This document shows positions 46,122 to 57,962 of a stretch of DNA of 64,000 bases, piece by piece. Made by a program: the position numbers and the translations under genes. The notes below the pieces were generated by a model, which ran no database searches, was not told where the DNA came from, and was given only the letters and a program-made list of their open reading frames with translations. Every line of letters begins with the position of its first letter. The first letter of the stretch is position 1. The stretch is from Leptospira sp. WS58.C1 (GTDB lineage: Bacteria; Spirochaetota; Leptospiria; Leptospirales; Leptospiraceae), in contig NZ_CP162137.1 of assembly GCF_040833995.1 (NCBI RefSeq), positions 1,763,001-1,827,000 on the forward strand. Reading direction: 5' to 3'.

Positions 46122-47216
46122 ATGAAACTTAGTCTAGAAACTCCCCCAGTTACCGAAGAGAAAGTATTTTCGGAGGTCCCGAGTATAATCGACCGGGAGG
46201 AAACGTATGCTATTCTAAGCGGTCAGATCCCGTTGACTGAGGCATTGGACAAGGCATTCAAGGTCCGTGAAAAATACTTCGGTAAAACGGTCCGTATCCA
46301 CGTTCTAGACAATATTAAGAACGGACATTGTCCGGAAGATTGCGGTTACTGCGCTCAAAGAAAGAACGCGGGCTCCGGCGTTCAGGAATATTCCATGAAG
46401 TCTCCTGAGGAAATCTTCCAAGACGCGGTCCAAGCCAAGGAGAACGGCGCATATCGTTTTTGTATGGTCACTGCGGGGACCGGACCAAATTCCTTAGCGA
46501 CTGAAAAATTGGCATTCACGATAGAAAAGATCAGCAAAGAGTTAGGCTTAAAAGTATGTTTGTCCGCGGGTCTCTTGGACAGAGAAAAGGCCGAACGTTT
46601 AAAGGCTGCCGGTCTAGACAGATACAATCATAATCTGAATACTTCTAAAGCACACTATCCCGAAATCTGTGACACCCACACCTACGAACAAAGAGTGGAG
46701 ACCATTACCCATTTGATGAAAGCAGGAGTGGGAATGTGTTCCGGCGTGATCGTCGGGATGGGAGAATCTCTTTGGGATCTAACGGATGTTATATACGAGA
46801 TCAAAAACTTAAAAGTGATCTCTATTCCTGTGAATTTTTTCATACCGGTGGCAGGGCATGCGATCAAAAATCCTCAAAGTTTAACTCCTGAATTTTGTCT
46901 CAGAACTCTAATCGCTTTTCGGTTAGTGAATCCCGATTCAGAGGTTCGAATTGCTGCCGGGAGAGAGGGGCATCTCAGAGGCTTACAAGGAATGGCTTTA
47001 TATGCCGCGAATTCTTTGTTTGCAAGCGGCTATTTGAACGTAAAAGGTTCCGATGCAGCAGACACGATCCGAATGATCTTAGACTCAGGATTTTATCCTG
47101 AATTTTCTTCCGGGGTAGGAGAAGAAATCGATTGGGAATCCGCTCTTGGAAAAGACCATCCATATGCGCCTGAAAATTTCCCGGAACTTTATAAATATCG
47201 GAAATCCTTGAAATAG
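46122..47216 (+). CDS. bioB: Biotin synthase
   Basis: 364 residues, a radical-SAM enzyme. The cluster motif [13 protein letters not shown] (C near 69, 73, 76) binds [4Fe-4S]; [37 protein letters not shown] and the [10 protein letters not shown] arginine that holds the auxiliary [2Fe-2S] cluster are all present. It inserts sulfur into dethiobiotin. It lies 68 bases after bioA and completes a bioF-bioD-bioA-bioB order. A run of T directly follows its stop codon but no stable stem was seen. Confidence 0.97.
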   Translation: MKLSLETPPVTEEKVFSEVPSIIDREETYAILSGQIPLTEALDKAFKVREKYFGKTVRIHVLDNIKNGHCPEDCGYCAQRKNAGSGVQEYSMKSPEEIFQDAVQAKENGAYRFCMVTAGTGPNSLATEKLAFTIEKISKELGLKVCLSAGLLDREKAERLKAAGLDRYNHNLNTSKAHYPEICDTHTYEQRVETITHLMKAGVGMCSGVIVGMGESLWDLTDVIYEIKNLKVISIPVNFFIPVAGHAIKNPQSLTPEFCLRTLIAFRLVNPDSEVRIAAGREGHLRGLQGMALYAANSLFASGYLNVKGSDAADTIRMILDSGFYPEFSSGVGEEIDWESALGKDHPYAPENFPELYKYRKSLK

Positions 47217-47364
47217 TTTTTTTGAATTGAGAGCCAAAAATCGTATAGCATTTTCAGACCGAGTATGGGAAGATTCCCAAGCTTGGTGGTTTTCCAATAT
47301 TAATTTCGGAATAGATTGAAACTCTGGTAGGGATGAAAATCCTGGATATAACGGAGATTGTCGG

Positions 47365-47538
47365 ATGAAATATAAAATAGAGATCAATAAACTAAAAAAC
47401 GGCTATATAGAAGCCAAATTGATCGATACAGTTTCCAACAACCCAATTGAATTTCGTATTTGTGACACGGAAGAATATCTGCAGGCTCAGATCGCCGACT
47501 GGCATAAACGATTTCACATGAAAGAATCCGAGAACTGA
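47365..47538 (+). CDS. Small unknown protein (57 residues)
   Basis: 57 residues from ATG 47365 to TGA, preceded by GGAG at 47353-47356, a well placed ribosome binding site. The sequence is strongly amphipathic: a beta-like start (MKYKIEINKL, then GYIEAKLID), EFRICDTEEYLQAQIADWHK in the middle and a charged tail. Codon use matches its neighbours. It sits alone between bioB (148 bases) and the SGNH lipoprotein (25 bases). No function is known to me. Confidence 0.65.
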   Translation: MKYKIEINKLKNGYIEAKLIDTVSNNPIEFRICDTEEYLQAQIADWHKRFHMKESEN

Positions 47539-47563
47539 GAATTTTAGAGGGACCTAAAATTAA

Positions 47564-48307
47564 ATGAAAGTATTAGGGATTTGTTTTTTTCTCCTTTCCC
47601 TAATCTCTTGTTCCGTTTTCCAAACCCGGACAGTATACGATTATTACAATCCTTCTTTCAAATGTGTGGATAAGGTTGGGATCAGGGATTCGGAAGAATG
47701 GGAATCCTACCAGAAATTGTATCAGGAAGCGGTTCTGATCTATACGAATGAGAACGAAAAATTAAAAAAGGCGAATATAGTTTTCGTGGGCAATAGTCTG
47801 ATCGCCGCAATTCCGCCCGATCTGATCCAGACCTACTTTCCAGGTTCCGTGAATCGTGGGATTGCAGGTGATATGACCGAACTTCTCTTGAATCGCCTGG
47901 ACTCGACTGTACTAAATCTAAAACCTTCTACCATTATCCTAGAGATTGGCGGAAATGATATCCGGGACGGGAAATGTCTGGATTATATAGAAGGGATCCA
48001 TAAGCAGTTGGTCCAAAAGATCAGGACCAGTCTGCCGAATACAAAGCTGCTTATACTCGGGATCCCGCCGGTTTTGAGTCGAAATGTGAACTCCGTATCT
48101 CCTATCGTCAATTCCTGGCTGTTGAGGATCGCAAACGAGAACCAGAACGTCCAGTTTTTGGATATCTGGCCGGAGTTCCGACAAAAAGAGATCCCATTCA
48201 TCCGAGAAGAATTGGCATTTTCTTATGATGGAAAAAAAGACCCGATCCATATCAATAGAGATGCCTATATCATCTGGCTTCGCAAAATTAAATCTCTCGT
48301 TCGATAA
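47564..48307 (+). CDS. SGNH/GDSL-family hydrolase lipoprotein
   Basis: 247 residues. The signal sequence ends in the lipobox LISC. SGNH blocks are visible: FVGNSLIAA with the nucleophile Ser (GDSL changed to GNSL), the Gly of NRGIAGDM, the GGNDIRDG Asn, and DPIHINRDAY with the catalytic Asp-His pair. The family hydrolyses esters of lipids or sugars. Its position outside the inner membrane suggests an envelope ester as substrate. serB follows after 5 bases. Confidence 0.87.
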   Translation: MKVLGICFFLLSLISCSVFQTRTVYDYYNPSFKCVDKVGIRDSEEWESYQKLYQEAVLIYTNENEKLKKANIVFVGNSLIAAIPPDLIQTYFPGSVNRGIAGDMTELLLNRLDSTVLNLKPSTIILEIGGNDIRDGKCLDYIEGIHKQLVQKIRTSLPNTKLLILGIPPVLSRNVNSVSPIVNSWLLRIANENQNVQFLDIWPEFRQKEIPFIREELAFSYDGKKDPIHINRDAYIIWLRKIKSLVR

Positions 48308-48312
48308 TTTCC

Positions 48313-49179
48313 GTGATTTTATTTTTTAGTCCTAAAAAAGATTCGGATCCCCAAAGATTATCCGAAGCACTTTCCGATAGATTCGGACAGGCTGTTTTTA
48401 TAGAAAGAAGGTCCGAAGTTTCCAAAGATTTCGTATGCGATGTCTGGAAAACGGATCGTACACTTCCAAGAGAAGAGCTAATCTATCTAAGACAAGAACT
48501 ACAAAGATTCAGAAAAATTGATCTCATCCAGATCTCTTCTTTTTTAAAAGATGCTTCCTTATTTTGTTTCGATATGGATTCCACTTTGATTAAGGAAGAA
48601 GTCATTGATGAATTAGCAAGATACGCAGGCGTTTATGAAGAAGTAGCGCAAGTGACCAAGGAAGCTATGGAAGGAAATCTAAACTTCCATGAAGCTCTCC
48701 ATAAAAGGTGTTCTTATCTGAAAGATCTTCCTGTTTCCATTTTCGACGACTTGTATTTTAAATTACATCCGAATTATGGAGTTCCTGAATTATTCCAGGA
48801 ACTTAGGAAGAAGAATGCAAAAACCGCGGTCTTCAGCGGCGGCTTCTCCGACATATTAGAAAGATTTAAACAAGAATATTCCATAGACGAGGTCCGAGCA
48901 AATTATCTGGATAGAGCAGGGGATAAACTGCTGGGTACTGTTTCCGGAACTGTGGTGGATAAAAATATCAAAAGGGATTCTCTTTTAGAACTTCAATCCC
49001 GTTTCCAAATGAGGAAAGAAAATGTCGTAGCTGTGGGTGACGGTGCAAACGACCAACTTATGTTAGAGGCTGCCGGGATTGGGATCGGATTTCATGCGAA
49101 AGATGGTCTTAAAGCCAATATTTCCAATTGGATCGACTTTGCGTCTATGGATGTTCTTTTGTATTTATTTGAAGAGTAA
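48313..49179 (+). CDS. serB: Phosphoserine phosphatase
   Basis: 288 residues. The HAD motif FDMDSTLI (about 86-93), AVFSGGFSD and VGDGANDQLM give the catalytic aspartates, and the fold matches SerB, which releases serine in the last step of its synthesis. About 80 N-terminal residues precede the catalytic domain, possibly an ACT-like regulatory part. The start is GTG at 48313. It converges with mutS. Confidence 0.93.
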   Translation: MILFFSPKKDSDPQRLSEALSDRFGQAVFIERRSEVSKDFVCDVWKTDRTLPREELIYLRQELQRFRKIDLIQISSFLKDASLFCFDMDSTLIKEEVIDELARYAGVYEEVAQVTKEAMEGNLNFHEALHKRCSYLKDLPVSIFDDLYFKLHPNYGVPELFQELRKKNAKTAVFSGGFSDILERFKQEYSIDEVRANYLDRAGDKLLGTVSGTVVDKNIKRDSLLELQSRFQMRKENVVAVGDGANDQLMLEAAGIGIGFHAKDGLKANISNWIDFASMDVLLYLFEE

Positions 49180-49196
49180 GATGTTTGAACACATCT
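49179..49196 (+). other. Hairpin at the serB stop
   Basis: AGATGT-ttgaac-ACATCT is a perfect 6-bp stem that starts at the last base of serB. No T-run follows, so it may be a processed or Rho-linked end rather than an intrinsic terminator. Confidence 0.35.
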
Positions 49197-49277
49197 AGGA
49201 ATTCCAACAAGTATCTGTAAAATGTATGTAGGAACTTCAACACGATATTTGAAATAAACGTTGCAATTCCCACAACG
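49196..49277. repeat. Degenerate tandem repeat of about 33 bases
   Basis: Three related units, TAGGAATTCCAACAAG (49196), TAGGAACTTCAACACG (49229) and GCAATTCCCACAACG (49263), are spaced 33 and 32 bases apart, with weakly similar A/T-rich sequence between them. The GGAACT/TTCC-CAACA theme resembles short elements scattered between genes in Leptospira, but no dispersal can be tested from one window. Confidence 0.4.
49251..49277 (-). terminator. Weak terminator-like hairpin after mutS
   Basis: On the minus strand CGTTG-tgggaattg-CAACG forms a 5-bp stem followed by TTTATTTC. It begins 6 bases past the mutS stop codon. The stem is short and the T-tract interrupted, so the call is tentative. Confidence 0.4.
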
Positions 49278-49282
49278 AAGTC

Positions 49283-51841
49283 TTAAGTACGCGAGCTGAC
49301 TCTCTTCTTCCAATCGTCCAAAAGTTTCAGCGCTTCTATCGGAGTCATCGAATCGATCGGAAGATCCGTAATCTCCTTTTTAAAGTCCTGCCAGAATTGA
49401 TTGTCCGAATTTGGAGAACCTATATCCTGAAATAGAGAAGGTTCTCTGGTTTGGATGCGGATTTCCTTCTTCCTGGATTCCATGTCTGTGAGAATTTCCG
49501 CAGCACGTTTGACGACGGATTCCGGAACTCCCGCAAGTTGTGCCACATAAATTCCGAAGGATTTTTTAGCCTTACCCGGTTTTACCTTTCGTAAGAAAAT
49601 TACCTTATCATCCTTCTCCACCGTTTCCATATGAAGGTTCCAAACACCTGGGAGCCTGGAAAGTTCCGTAAGTTCGTGATAGTGGGTTGCAAATACCGTT
49701 TTAGGCCTTGGATGCATTTCGGAAAGAGATTCCAAGATCGCCCAGGCAATGCTCATCCCGTCGTACGTGGAAGTTCCTCTTCCTACTTCATCAAAAAGTA
49801 ATAATGATTGAGAAGTGCAGTTCTTTAGAATATTCGCAGTTTCTTTCATTTCCACGTAGAATGTAGACTCTCCCGCATTCAGATTATCTCCGGCTCCGAT
49901 TCGAGTGAATAATTTGTCCAAAATCGGGAGTTTTGCGGTTTCAGCGGCCACACTCCCGCCGATCTGGAATAAGATCTGGTTGATCGCGATCTGCCGCATA
50001 AATGTGGACTTACCGGCCATATTCGGACCCGTCAAGATGGCGATTGAGTTTTCCTTTCCATCCAAACCTACATCATTCGGAGTGAATTTTGTGCCTACCG
50101 GGAGACTTGCTTCTACTACCGGGTGTCTGGAAGATTTCATTTCCAAAGTGGAATCTTCGCTTAGTTCGGGGCGGATCCAACCGAATTTCTCCTCCGCTTT
50201 TAAGAGGGAGATTTGGAAATCCAGATCTCCGAATTCTTCGGAGACGATTAACAGTTCGGAAGAATATTCCAAAACGGTTTGGACCATTTTTTCGAATTCC
50301 GCTTTCTCCACTTTTTGGATGATCTCGTCCGCTTCTAAAATAGTTCTTTCTATCTCTTCTAATCGGGCAGTGGTAAATCTTTCCGAGGTAACTAGAGTTT
50401 GTTTTTTGAGATATTCTTTAGGTGCCTGTTCCGCCTGTACACGGGAGATCTCTATAAAATACCCGACGATCTTATTGTATTTGATCTTAAGAGTAGAAAG
50501 CCCTGTTTTCTTTTTCTCTTCCGTTTCTAATTCTAATATCCAGTCTGCTCCTTTCGAACCAGCCTCTCTAGCTCTATCCAGGTTTTTATCGAATCCGTCT
50601 TTTAAAAATTTACCGTTTCCTAATATAACAGGCAGTTCGTCGGTATGGATCCTTTCTTCTATGTAACTCTTCAGTTTTTCCAATTTATCCGGTTTAGAGA
50701 TCGGATAGCCAAGAGGGGAAAGGTAACCGATTAAAGAATCCAGGGTTTGGATAGAAGAAAGAATGGATTTAAAATCACGAGGATAAGCTTTGTTTCCTCT
50801 AAATCTGCCAAGGATCCTTTCTAAATCTCCTAAATCTTTGAGTGCCTGGGTTAGATGAGCAAAAGGGATCTTTTTAATGATATCCTGTTTTTCCCATCTG
50901 GATTTTAGGATGGCTGGATCCGTTTCCGGAAATAAGATCCTTTGTTTTAATACCCGCTTTCCCTTGGCGGTACTGCAAAAATTCAGAACTGAAAATAGGG
51001 TATGGCCTTTTTCTTCTTTTTCGTTTTCGATGAGTTCCAGGTTCAAGATGGTCTCTCTATCCATCTCCAGGTAAGAACCTGTTTGCAAAATACGCGGCTC
51101 TCTTAAGGAAAGAGTTCCATCCCTGTAGTTTTCTCTAATATAATATTCTAATGTTTTAGTAACCGTTTGGAATGGATCGTTAGAGTTTTCCGATCCGATA
51201 TTAGATGCGTCTAAAACGGTTAGTTCTCTTTCCCCGAAGTTCTGCCAGGCCCTGATCCTTTCTAGGTCTTGGGAGAATACACAGATCTCACTGGGCCTAA
51301 ATTTTACGAACTCCGACTCCAATACTTGTGTCCTGGAGATCGGAACGGCAAAATGTAAAACTTCTCCCGTGGAAACGTCGGCCATTCCCACAAAGATCAA
51401 AGCGGCTTTCGGGACCAAGACGCATAAATAATTGTTTTGGAAACCGGAGAGTAAATGTTCTTCGATGACTGTGCCGGGAGTGATGATTCTCACCACATCT
51501 CTCGTCATGAGCTTTGTGTTCCCATCTTCCGGTCTGGATTGTTCACAAACCGCTATCTTCTTTCCAGCAGTTAGTAATCTAGAAATATAACCATCCTTGC
51601 TATGGAATGGGATACCGCACATCGGAACGGAGTTTTGTCTTTTGGTTAGCGCTATATCCAGGATTGCGGAAGCAATTTTAGCATCTTCCAAAAACATCTC
51701 ATAAAAATCGCCCATCCGGAAGAATAGGATAGAATCAGGAAACTTGGCTTTGATCTCCAGATACTGCCTCATCATAGGAGTATCTAGGGCCTCTGTCAGG
51801 TCTGGAGAATTAGTTTCCGTTGTAAGAGAATCTTTTTGCAT
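49283..51841 (-). CDS. mutS: DNA mismatch repair protein MutS
   Basis: 852 residues, the full MutS1 size. The mismatch-reading motif FFRMGDFYEMF lies near the N-terminus, followed by connector and lever domains, Walker A TGPNMAGKST (about residue 605), the signature segment NLNAGESTFYVEM, Walker B LLFDEVGRGT and VFATHYHELT. It recognises base mismatches and recruits MutL. ATG at 51841 starts just before the known N-terminus; an in-frame start 37 codons earlier lies inside trpF. It overlaps trpF by 32 bases. Confidence 0.96.
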   Translation of the reverse strand: MQKDSLTTETNSPDLTEALDTPMMRQYLEIKAKFPDSILFFRMGDFYEMFLEDAKIASAILDIALTKRQNSVPMCGIPFHSKDGYISRLLTAGKKIAVCEQSRPEDGNTKLMTRDVVRIITPGTVIEEHLLSGFQNNYLCVLVPKAALIFVGMADVSTGEVLHFAVPISRTQVLESEFVKFRPSEICVFSQDLERIRAWQNFGERELTVLDASNIGSENSNDPFQTVTKTLEYYIRENYRDGTLSLREPRILQTGSYLEMDRETILNLELIENEKEEKGHTLFSVLNFCSTAKGKRVLKQRILFPETDPAILKSRWEKQDIIKKIPFAHLTQALKDLGDLERILGRFRGNKAYPRDFKSILSSIQTLDSLIGYLSPLGYPISKPDKLEKLKSYIEERIHTDELPVILGNGKFLKDGFDKNLDRAREAGSKGADWILELETEEKKKTGLSTLKIKYNKIVGYFIEISRVQAEQAPKEYLKKQTLVTSERFTTARLEEIERTILEADEIIQKVEKAEFEKMVQTVLEYSSELLIVSEEFGDLDFQISLLKAEEKFGWIRPELSEDSTLEMKSSRHPVVEASLPVGTKFTPNDVGLDGKENSIAILTGPNMAGKSTFMRQIAINQILFQIGGSVAAETAKLPILDKLFTRIGAGDNLNAGESTFYVEMKETANILKNCTSQSLLLFDEVGRGTSTYDGMSIAWAILESLSEMHPRPKTVFATHYHELTELSRLPGVWNLHMETVEKDDKVIFLRKVKPGKAKKSFGIYVAQLAGVPESVVKRAAEILTDMESRKKEIRIQTREPSLFQDIGSPNSDNQFWQDFKKEITDLPIDSMTPIEALKLLDDWKKRVSSRT

Positions 51842-52472
51842 TTCTAATAAAATTCCGAATGAGTTCTTGGTCCTTAATTCCGGGAGAAGATTCCACACCA
51901 CTTGCCACATCCACTCCGTAAGCCTTTGTTTGAGCAAGAGCTTGTGCCACATTCTCCGGAGTTAAGCCCCCTGCGAGTAGATAAGGCCTGCGAACTTCGG
52001 AGACTTGTTCCCAAGGAAAACTTTCCCCTGTTCCGCCGCCTGCATCCGATTTATAACTATCTAATATCAATAAATCTGAATTTAGGAAATGGAGAGAATC
52101 ATCGTTTACTTTTCCCCGAACACGATAGGAAATTATTCTTGTGTCTTTACTTTGATACAGTGGAGAAGTTTCCCCGGGAGCCAAAGAGTCGTCGCTAACG
52201 TATTGGACATAGTTGTGTTGCAAATTTTTTAAAATCGATTCTATATAATGGGTTGAAGATTTATAAAAAAGGAATACGATCTTTGGACGTAAAAAAGTAG
52301 GAACGGAAGTATACAAATAGGTAATCAGTATCTCCGCTTCATTTGGAGAAACAAGTCTTGGACTGGAAGAAACAAAATTGATGCCGATTAGGTCGGCTCC
52401 TTCTTCCACACATACCTTCAGATCGTCTACTTTTCGTATACCGCAGATTTTTACTTTAGGGGTTTGGGACAT
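51810..52472 (-). CDS. trpF: Phosphoribosylanthranilate isomerase
   Basis: 220 residues, a TIM barrel. VKICGIRKVDDLK carries the catalytic Cys, DLLILDSYKSDAGGGTGESFPW has the Asp and the phosphate loop, and LLAGGLTPENV and GVDVASGVE close the barrel. It acts in tryptophan synthesis. No other trp gene is adjacent; it shares its 3' end with mutS (32-base overlap), which suggests co-transcription. Confidence 0.95.
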   Translation of the reverse strand: MSQTPKVKICGIRKVDDLKVCVEEGADLIGINFVSSSPRLVSPNEAEILITYLYTSVPTFLRPKIVFLFYKSSTHYIESILKNLQHNYVQYVSDDSLAPGETSPLYQSKDTRIISYRVRGKVNDDSLHFLNSDLLILDSYKSDAGGGTGESFPWEQVSEVRRPYLLAGGLTPENVAQALAQTKAYGVDVASGVESSPGIKDQELIRNFIRNAKRFSYNGN

Positions 52473-52567
52473 GGGACTTTTTTTCCGGGATTATATTTTG
52501 GTTCCGTTTCCGGCTCGAAATATTTCCTCTCTTTTCTATACAAGACCAGGACTTCCCCAAGTCAAGT

Positions 52568-53266
52568 ATGATCGACCATAGATTTTTTCTAGAAGACAAA
52601 AGAAGCCTGAGGCTTTTGATCCTGGGAAACAGAGAAGCTACCGGAGATCCGAACGATCCCAATTTTATCCGGGAAAGGGTTGCCCAGGCCTCCGGAGTTG
52701 CGGGCGCAGATATATTCTTTATGAATCAGGAGCATGGAACTACTGTCCTGGAGGCAAACGGATCACCGAGCGCCGAAATTCCCACTGGGGACGCACTCTT
52801 TACCACGGAACCTAAGAAGATCTTAGTCGTAAAAACGGCTGATTGTATGCCTATCTTCTTTTGGACAGGAAGGCCTGCACTAGTTGGAGTGATCCATTCC
52901 GGTTGGAAAGGCACTCTTGCAGGAATTACGGAAAAAACCCTGGCCCATGTGCAAAAACGATATGGAGTGGATCCTGAATTGGTCCATTTCTATTTAGGAC
53001 CGTATGCGACCGGCAAACATTACGAAGTCGGAGAAGATGTAGCTTCTCTATTTAGAAAAGAAGTCCCAAACTCGCTGAAAGTTTTGGAAGAGCCTGGAAA
53101 GTTTCTACTGGAACAAAAAACTTTCTTACTTCATAGGATTAAAAGTCTAGGGATCCAACCTTTTTTGGAAACTGCCGGTGTTTGCACCATGTCTCCTAAT
53201 TCTAAGTTTTTCAGTCATAGAAGGGGAGATACCGGTAGGAATTTGAATTGTATCTGGTTGGAATAA
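52568..53266 (+). CDS. pgeF: Peptidoglycan editing factor PgeF (YfiH/DUF152 laccase domain)
   Basis: 232 residues. VKTADCMPIFFW and VIHSGWKGTLAGI provide the Cys-His metal site, and ETAGVCTMSPNSKFFSHRRGDTGRN closes the domain. Members have been linked to removal of wrong residues from peptidoglycan precursors and to purine nucleoside cleavage. It is divergent from trpF across 95 bases. Confidence 0.93.
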   Translation: MIDHRFFLEDKRSLRLLILGNREATGDPNDPNFIRERVAQASGVAGADIFFMNQEHGTTVLEANGSPSAEIPTGDALFTTEPKKILVVKTADCMPIFFWTGRPALVGVIHSGWKGTLAGITEKTLAHVQKRYGVDPELVHFYLGPYATGKHYEVGEDVASLFRKEVPNSLKVLEEPGKFLLEQKTFLLHRIKSLGIQPFLETAGVCTMSPNSKFFSHRRGDTGRNLNCIWLE

Positions 53267-53286
53267 GATCGGACGAATTGTATCAG

Positions 53287-53306
53287 GATCAGATCTTGAT
53301 CGTTTT
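53287..53306 (+). terminator. Possible terminator of pgeF
   Basis: GATCA-gatct-TGATC (53287-53301) is a 5-bp stem followed by GTTTTT on the + strand. It overlaps the stop codon of the convergent response-regulator gene. The stem is short. Confidence 0.35.
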
Positions 53307-53696
53307 TCTGACGGTAGCGTTTGCTTTTTCTAGAACCTTCTCCCTTTTGATCGGTTTTACTAGATAGTCCATAATACCGTCTTCCGTTAGGGCCTTGATG
53401 ACTGCAGGTGTGTTTTCATCAGTGATCACGATCACTCGGGGAAGAACTCCCATATCTTTCATTTCGTAAAAAGCCGCAAAGCCGTCTATTACAGGGAGGT
53501 GAAGGTCTAAGGTAATCAAATCTACCTTTCGGTTTTCCTTGTACATGTTTAGGAGTTCTTTACCCGTTTCCGCAAAACCAACCACTTCGTAACCTTCGGA
53601 TTCCAGGATCTGAGCCAATTGTTTGGCTTGGAATTTAGAATTTTCCGCAATGATTACCTGATAAGGTCTTCCCGATGGAGCTACTCCGCCTTTCAT
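53289..53696 (-). CDS. Single-domain response regulator (CheY-like)
   Basis: 135 residues, a lone receiver domain with a 12-residue N-terminal extension. The phospho-acceptor is D64 in LITLDLHLPVIDG, with T92 and K114 (DYLVKPI) as switch residues. The usual acidic pair at the end of strand 1 reads AEN, so one metal ligand is Glu and the other Asn; this could slow phosphorylation. No output domain or kinase is adjacent, so it may serve chemotaxis or a separate kinase. Confidence 0.92.
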   Translation of the reverse strand: MKGGVAPSGRPYQVIIAENSKFQAKQLAQILESEGYEVVGFAETGKELLNMYKENRKVDLITLDLHLPVIDGFAAFYEMKDMGVLPRVIVITDENTPAVIKALTEDGIMDYLVKPIKREKVLEKANATVRKTIKI

Positions 53697-53783
53697 CCAG
53701 TCACCGTCCCCGTTAATTCAAGAAATTTCCAGAAAGTTTCGCATATTTAGTATTTATATACGTAAAAATATGAAATTTTCCAA

Positions 53784-53804
53784 GCATGGAATTCAATTCC
53801 AGGC
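53784..53804. other. Dyad downstream of leuB
   Basis: TGGAATT-c-AATTCCA is a perfect 15-base palindrome, with GC pairs continuing outwards across one mismatch (53784-53804). It starts 1 base past the leuB stop on the minus strand and is followed there by TTGGAAAATTTC. It could end the pgm-argD-leuB transcript or bind a regulator of the receiver gene, which starts 108 bases away. Confidence 0.4.
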
Positions 53805-53805
53805 T

Positions 53806-56112
<2,307 letters not shown>

Positions 56113-56116
<4 letters not shown>

Positions 56117-57879
56117 GATAAACCCGCCAATTGTAAAAATAAGGACTCTGTTTCTTTCAATTCTTCTAGTAAACCTTCCGTGAGTTTAGGGAGCTCAGCT
56201 TTGGTCTTAGGAGAAGTCCTACTCTTGAAAGAAGAATAAATTTTGATCTTAGGCTCAGTCCCGGAGGGACGGATGGTCAACTTTGCCTGGTTTTCTAATT
56301 CTAATTGGATCACATCGGAAGAAGGAAGTCCAGAAAAGGCCGATTTAGAAGCGCTACCTTTTGCGGTCTTATTCTTAAAATCCAAAAATCCGGTGACCTT
56401 TCTTTTTCCGATCGATTTCCCGATCAGATCGTTGTCTCGGAGAGATTGGAGCGAGTCTTGGATCTTTTTTTTGCCTGCTAGTCCCTCTAATGTTAAAGAC
56501 TTTAGACTTTCTTGATACAACCCATATTTTAAATATATATCGTCCATATAGGAAAGAAGGTCTTTTTTTTCGGAAAGAACTTCCATGAGTAGAAGTGCAG
56601 AAGACAAGCTGTCCTTGTCTCTAACAAAATCCACAGGTAGATACCCATAGGATTCTTCTCCGCCGAATAGGAAATACTGAGTCTTGCTCTTGTCCAGTTT
56701 TCCCATCACTTCCGCGATAAACTTGAAACCGGTTAAAACGTTTTTCAGTGCGATCTTGTTGTTCTTTGCAATCTCGGCTTGTAGGTCTGTAGTTACAACG
56801 GTTTTTACAAGGACTGGTTTTTTTCCCTTTTTAGGTTTGGAGCCGACCTTCTCCGCTAAGTACGCTGCAAGAATAGAACCGATCTGGTTTCCATTCAGAA
56901 GTGTATATCCGCCTTTTGGATTTTTGACACCGATACCAAGTCTATCCGCATCCGGATCAGTCGCGATGAAAGCATCTGCTCCTATCTTTTCGGAAAGTTT
57001 TCTACTTAGTTCCAAGGCTTCCGGTTCTTCCGGGTTGGGGAATTTCACTGTTGGAAATTCTCCATCCGGATCTTTTTGTTCCGGGACCAGGGTTACGTTT
57101 TTGTATCCGAAGTTTTGTAATAACTTCTTCATATATTTTCCTCCGGTTCCATGGAGGGGAGAATATACTAGTTTAGTTTGGGATCTTTCTTTTGGAGTCA
57201 CCTTTGTGGATACGATCCCGGATTTTTTAAGAGCTTTTAGATAAGAAGAAAAACAATCTTCTCCCGCTTTTTGGACGAGCTTCTTGTATTTAGGATCTTT
57301 GGAAGAAAGAAACGGGATCTCATTCCAATCTTGCACCTTATCGATCAAGGAAATGATCTTTTTATCGTCGGGAGGAGCAAGCTGCTCTCCTTTGGAAAGG
57401 TAAGCCTTGAAGCCGTTGTATTCCGGGGGGTTATGCGAAGCGGTTAGGACCACACCTCCCGTTGCCTTATAATAACGGACTGCGTACGATAGTAACGGTG
57501 TAGGAGCTACTTCGGAAAATAAGATGACCTTGATCCCGAAAGAGGCAGCCACACCGGCTGTAACCTCTGCGAATTCTCTAGATCTCCTTCTGGAGTCGTA
57601 TGCAATGACTAAGATCGGCTTTTTGGATTTTTGGACCAGGTATCTGGAAAAGCCGAGGGCCGCTTTTCCAACGGTGAATTCGTTCATTCTGCCGATCCCG
57701 TTACCGATCCTTCCCCGCATTCCTCCGGTCCCGAATTCTAAGGGGACGGTAAATGCTTCGATCTCTAAACCGCTTGTTTCTCCCTTTTTGTATCTTTCCA
57801 GGATCTCTTTTGCTTCTTTTTGCACCTGGGGGGAAAACGGGGCTTTGGTCCAGGATTCTATGTGGGATTCTGTGCTCAT
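56113..57879 (-). CDS. Phosphoglucomutase/phosphomannomutase
   Basis: 588 residues, an alpha-D-phosphohexomutase of the PgcA/Pgm2 length class. The phosphoserine loop [17 protein letters not shown], the metal loop [12 protein letters not shown], the sugar loop GGEESYG and the phosphate loop [13 protein letters not shown] are all present. It converts hexose 1- and 6-phosphates for glycogen, LPS or nucleotide sugars. It is the first gene of the argD-leuB run and is divergent from the membrane protein gene by 83 bases. Confidence 0.92.
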
Positions 57880-57962
57880 ATATTTCTCTAGTTCACCCTA
57901 TACTTGGAATAAAAAATCTAGTTCTTCCTGGTTCAAGACGTTTTTTCGCCGATTCTATTAGT

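Noticed and set aside
47217..47364. T-run directly after bioB as terminator
   Set aside because: There is no stable stem ahead of the T-run; GGGAA-ga-TTCCC further on is too short to support a terminator.
49905..50666. Open frame of 253 codons on the + strand
   Set aside because: It runs wholly antisense to mutS, whose protein matches its family end to end; the composition (Ser/Phe/Asn-rich) is that of a shadow frame.
56684..57244. Open frame of 186 codons on the + strand
   Set aside because: Antisense to the phosphohexomutase gene, which carries all four catalytic loops.
57753..57962. N-terminal extension of the small membrane protein
   Set aside because: The extra 70 residues would lie antisense to the start of pgm; ATG 57963 gives a compact three-helix protein.
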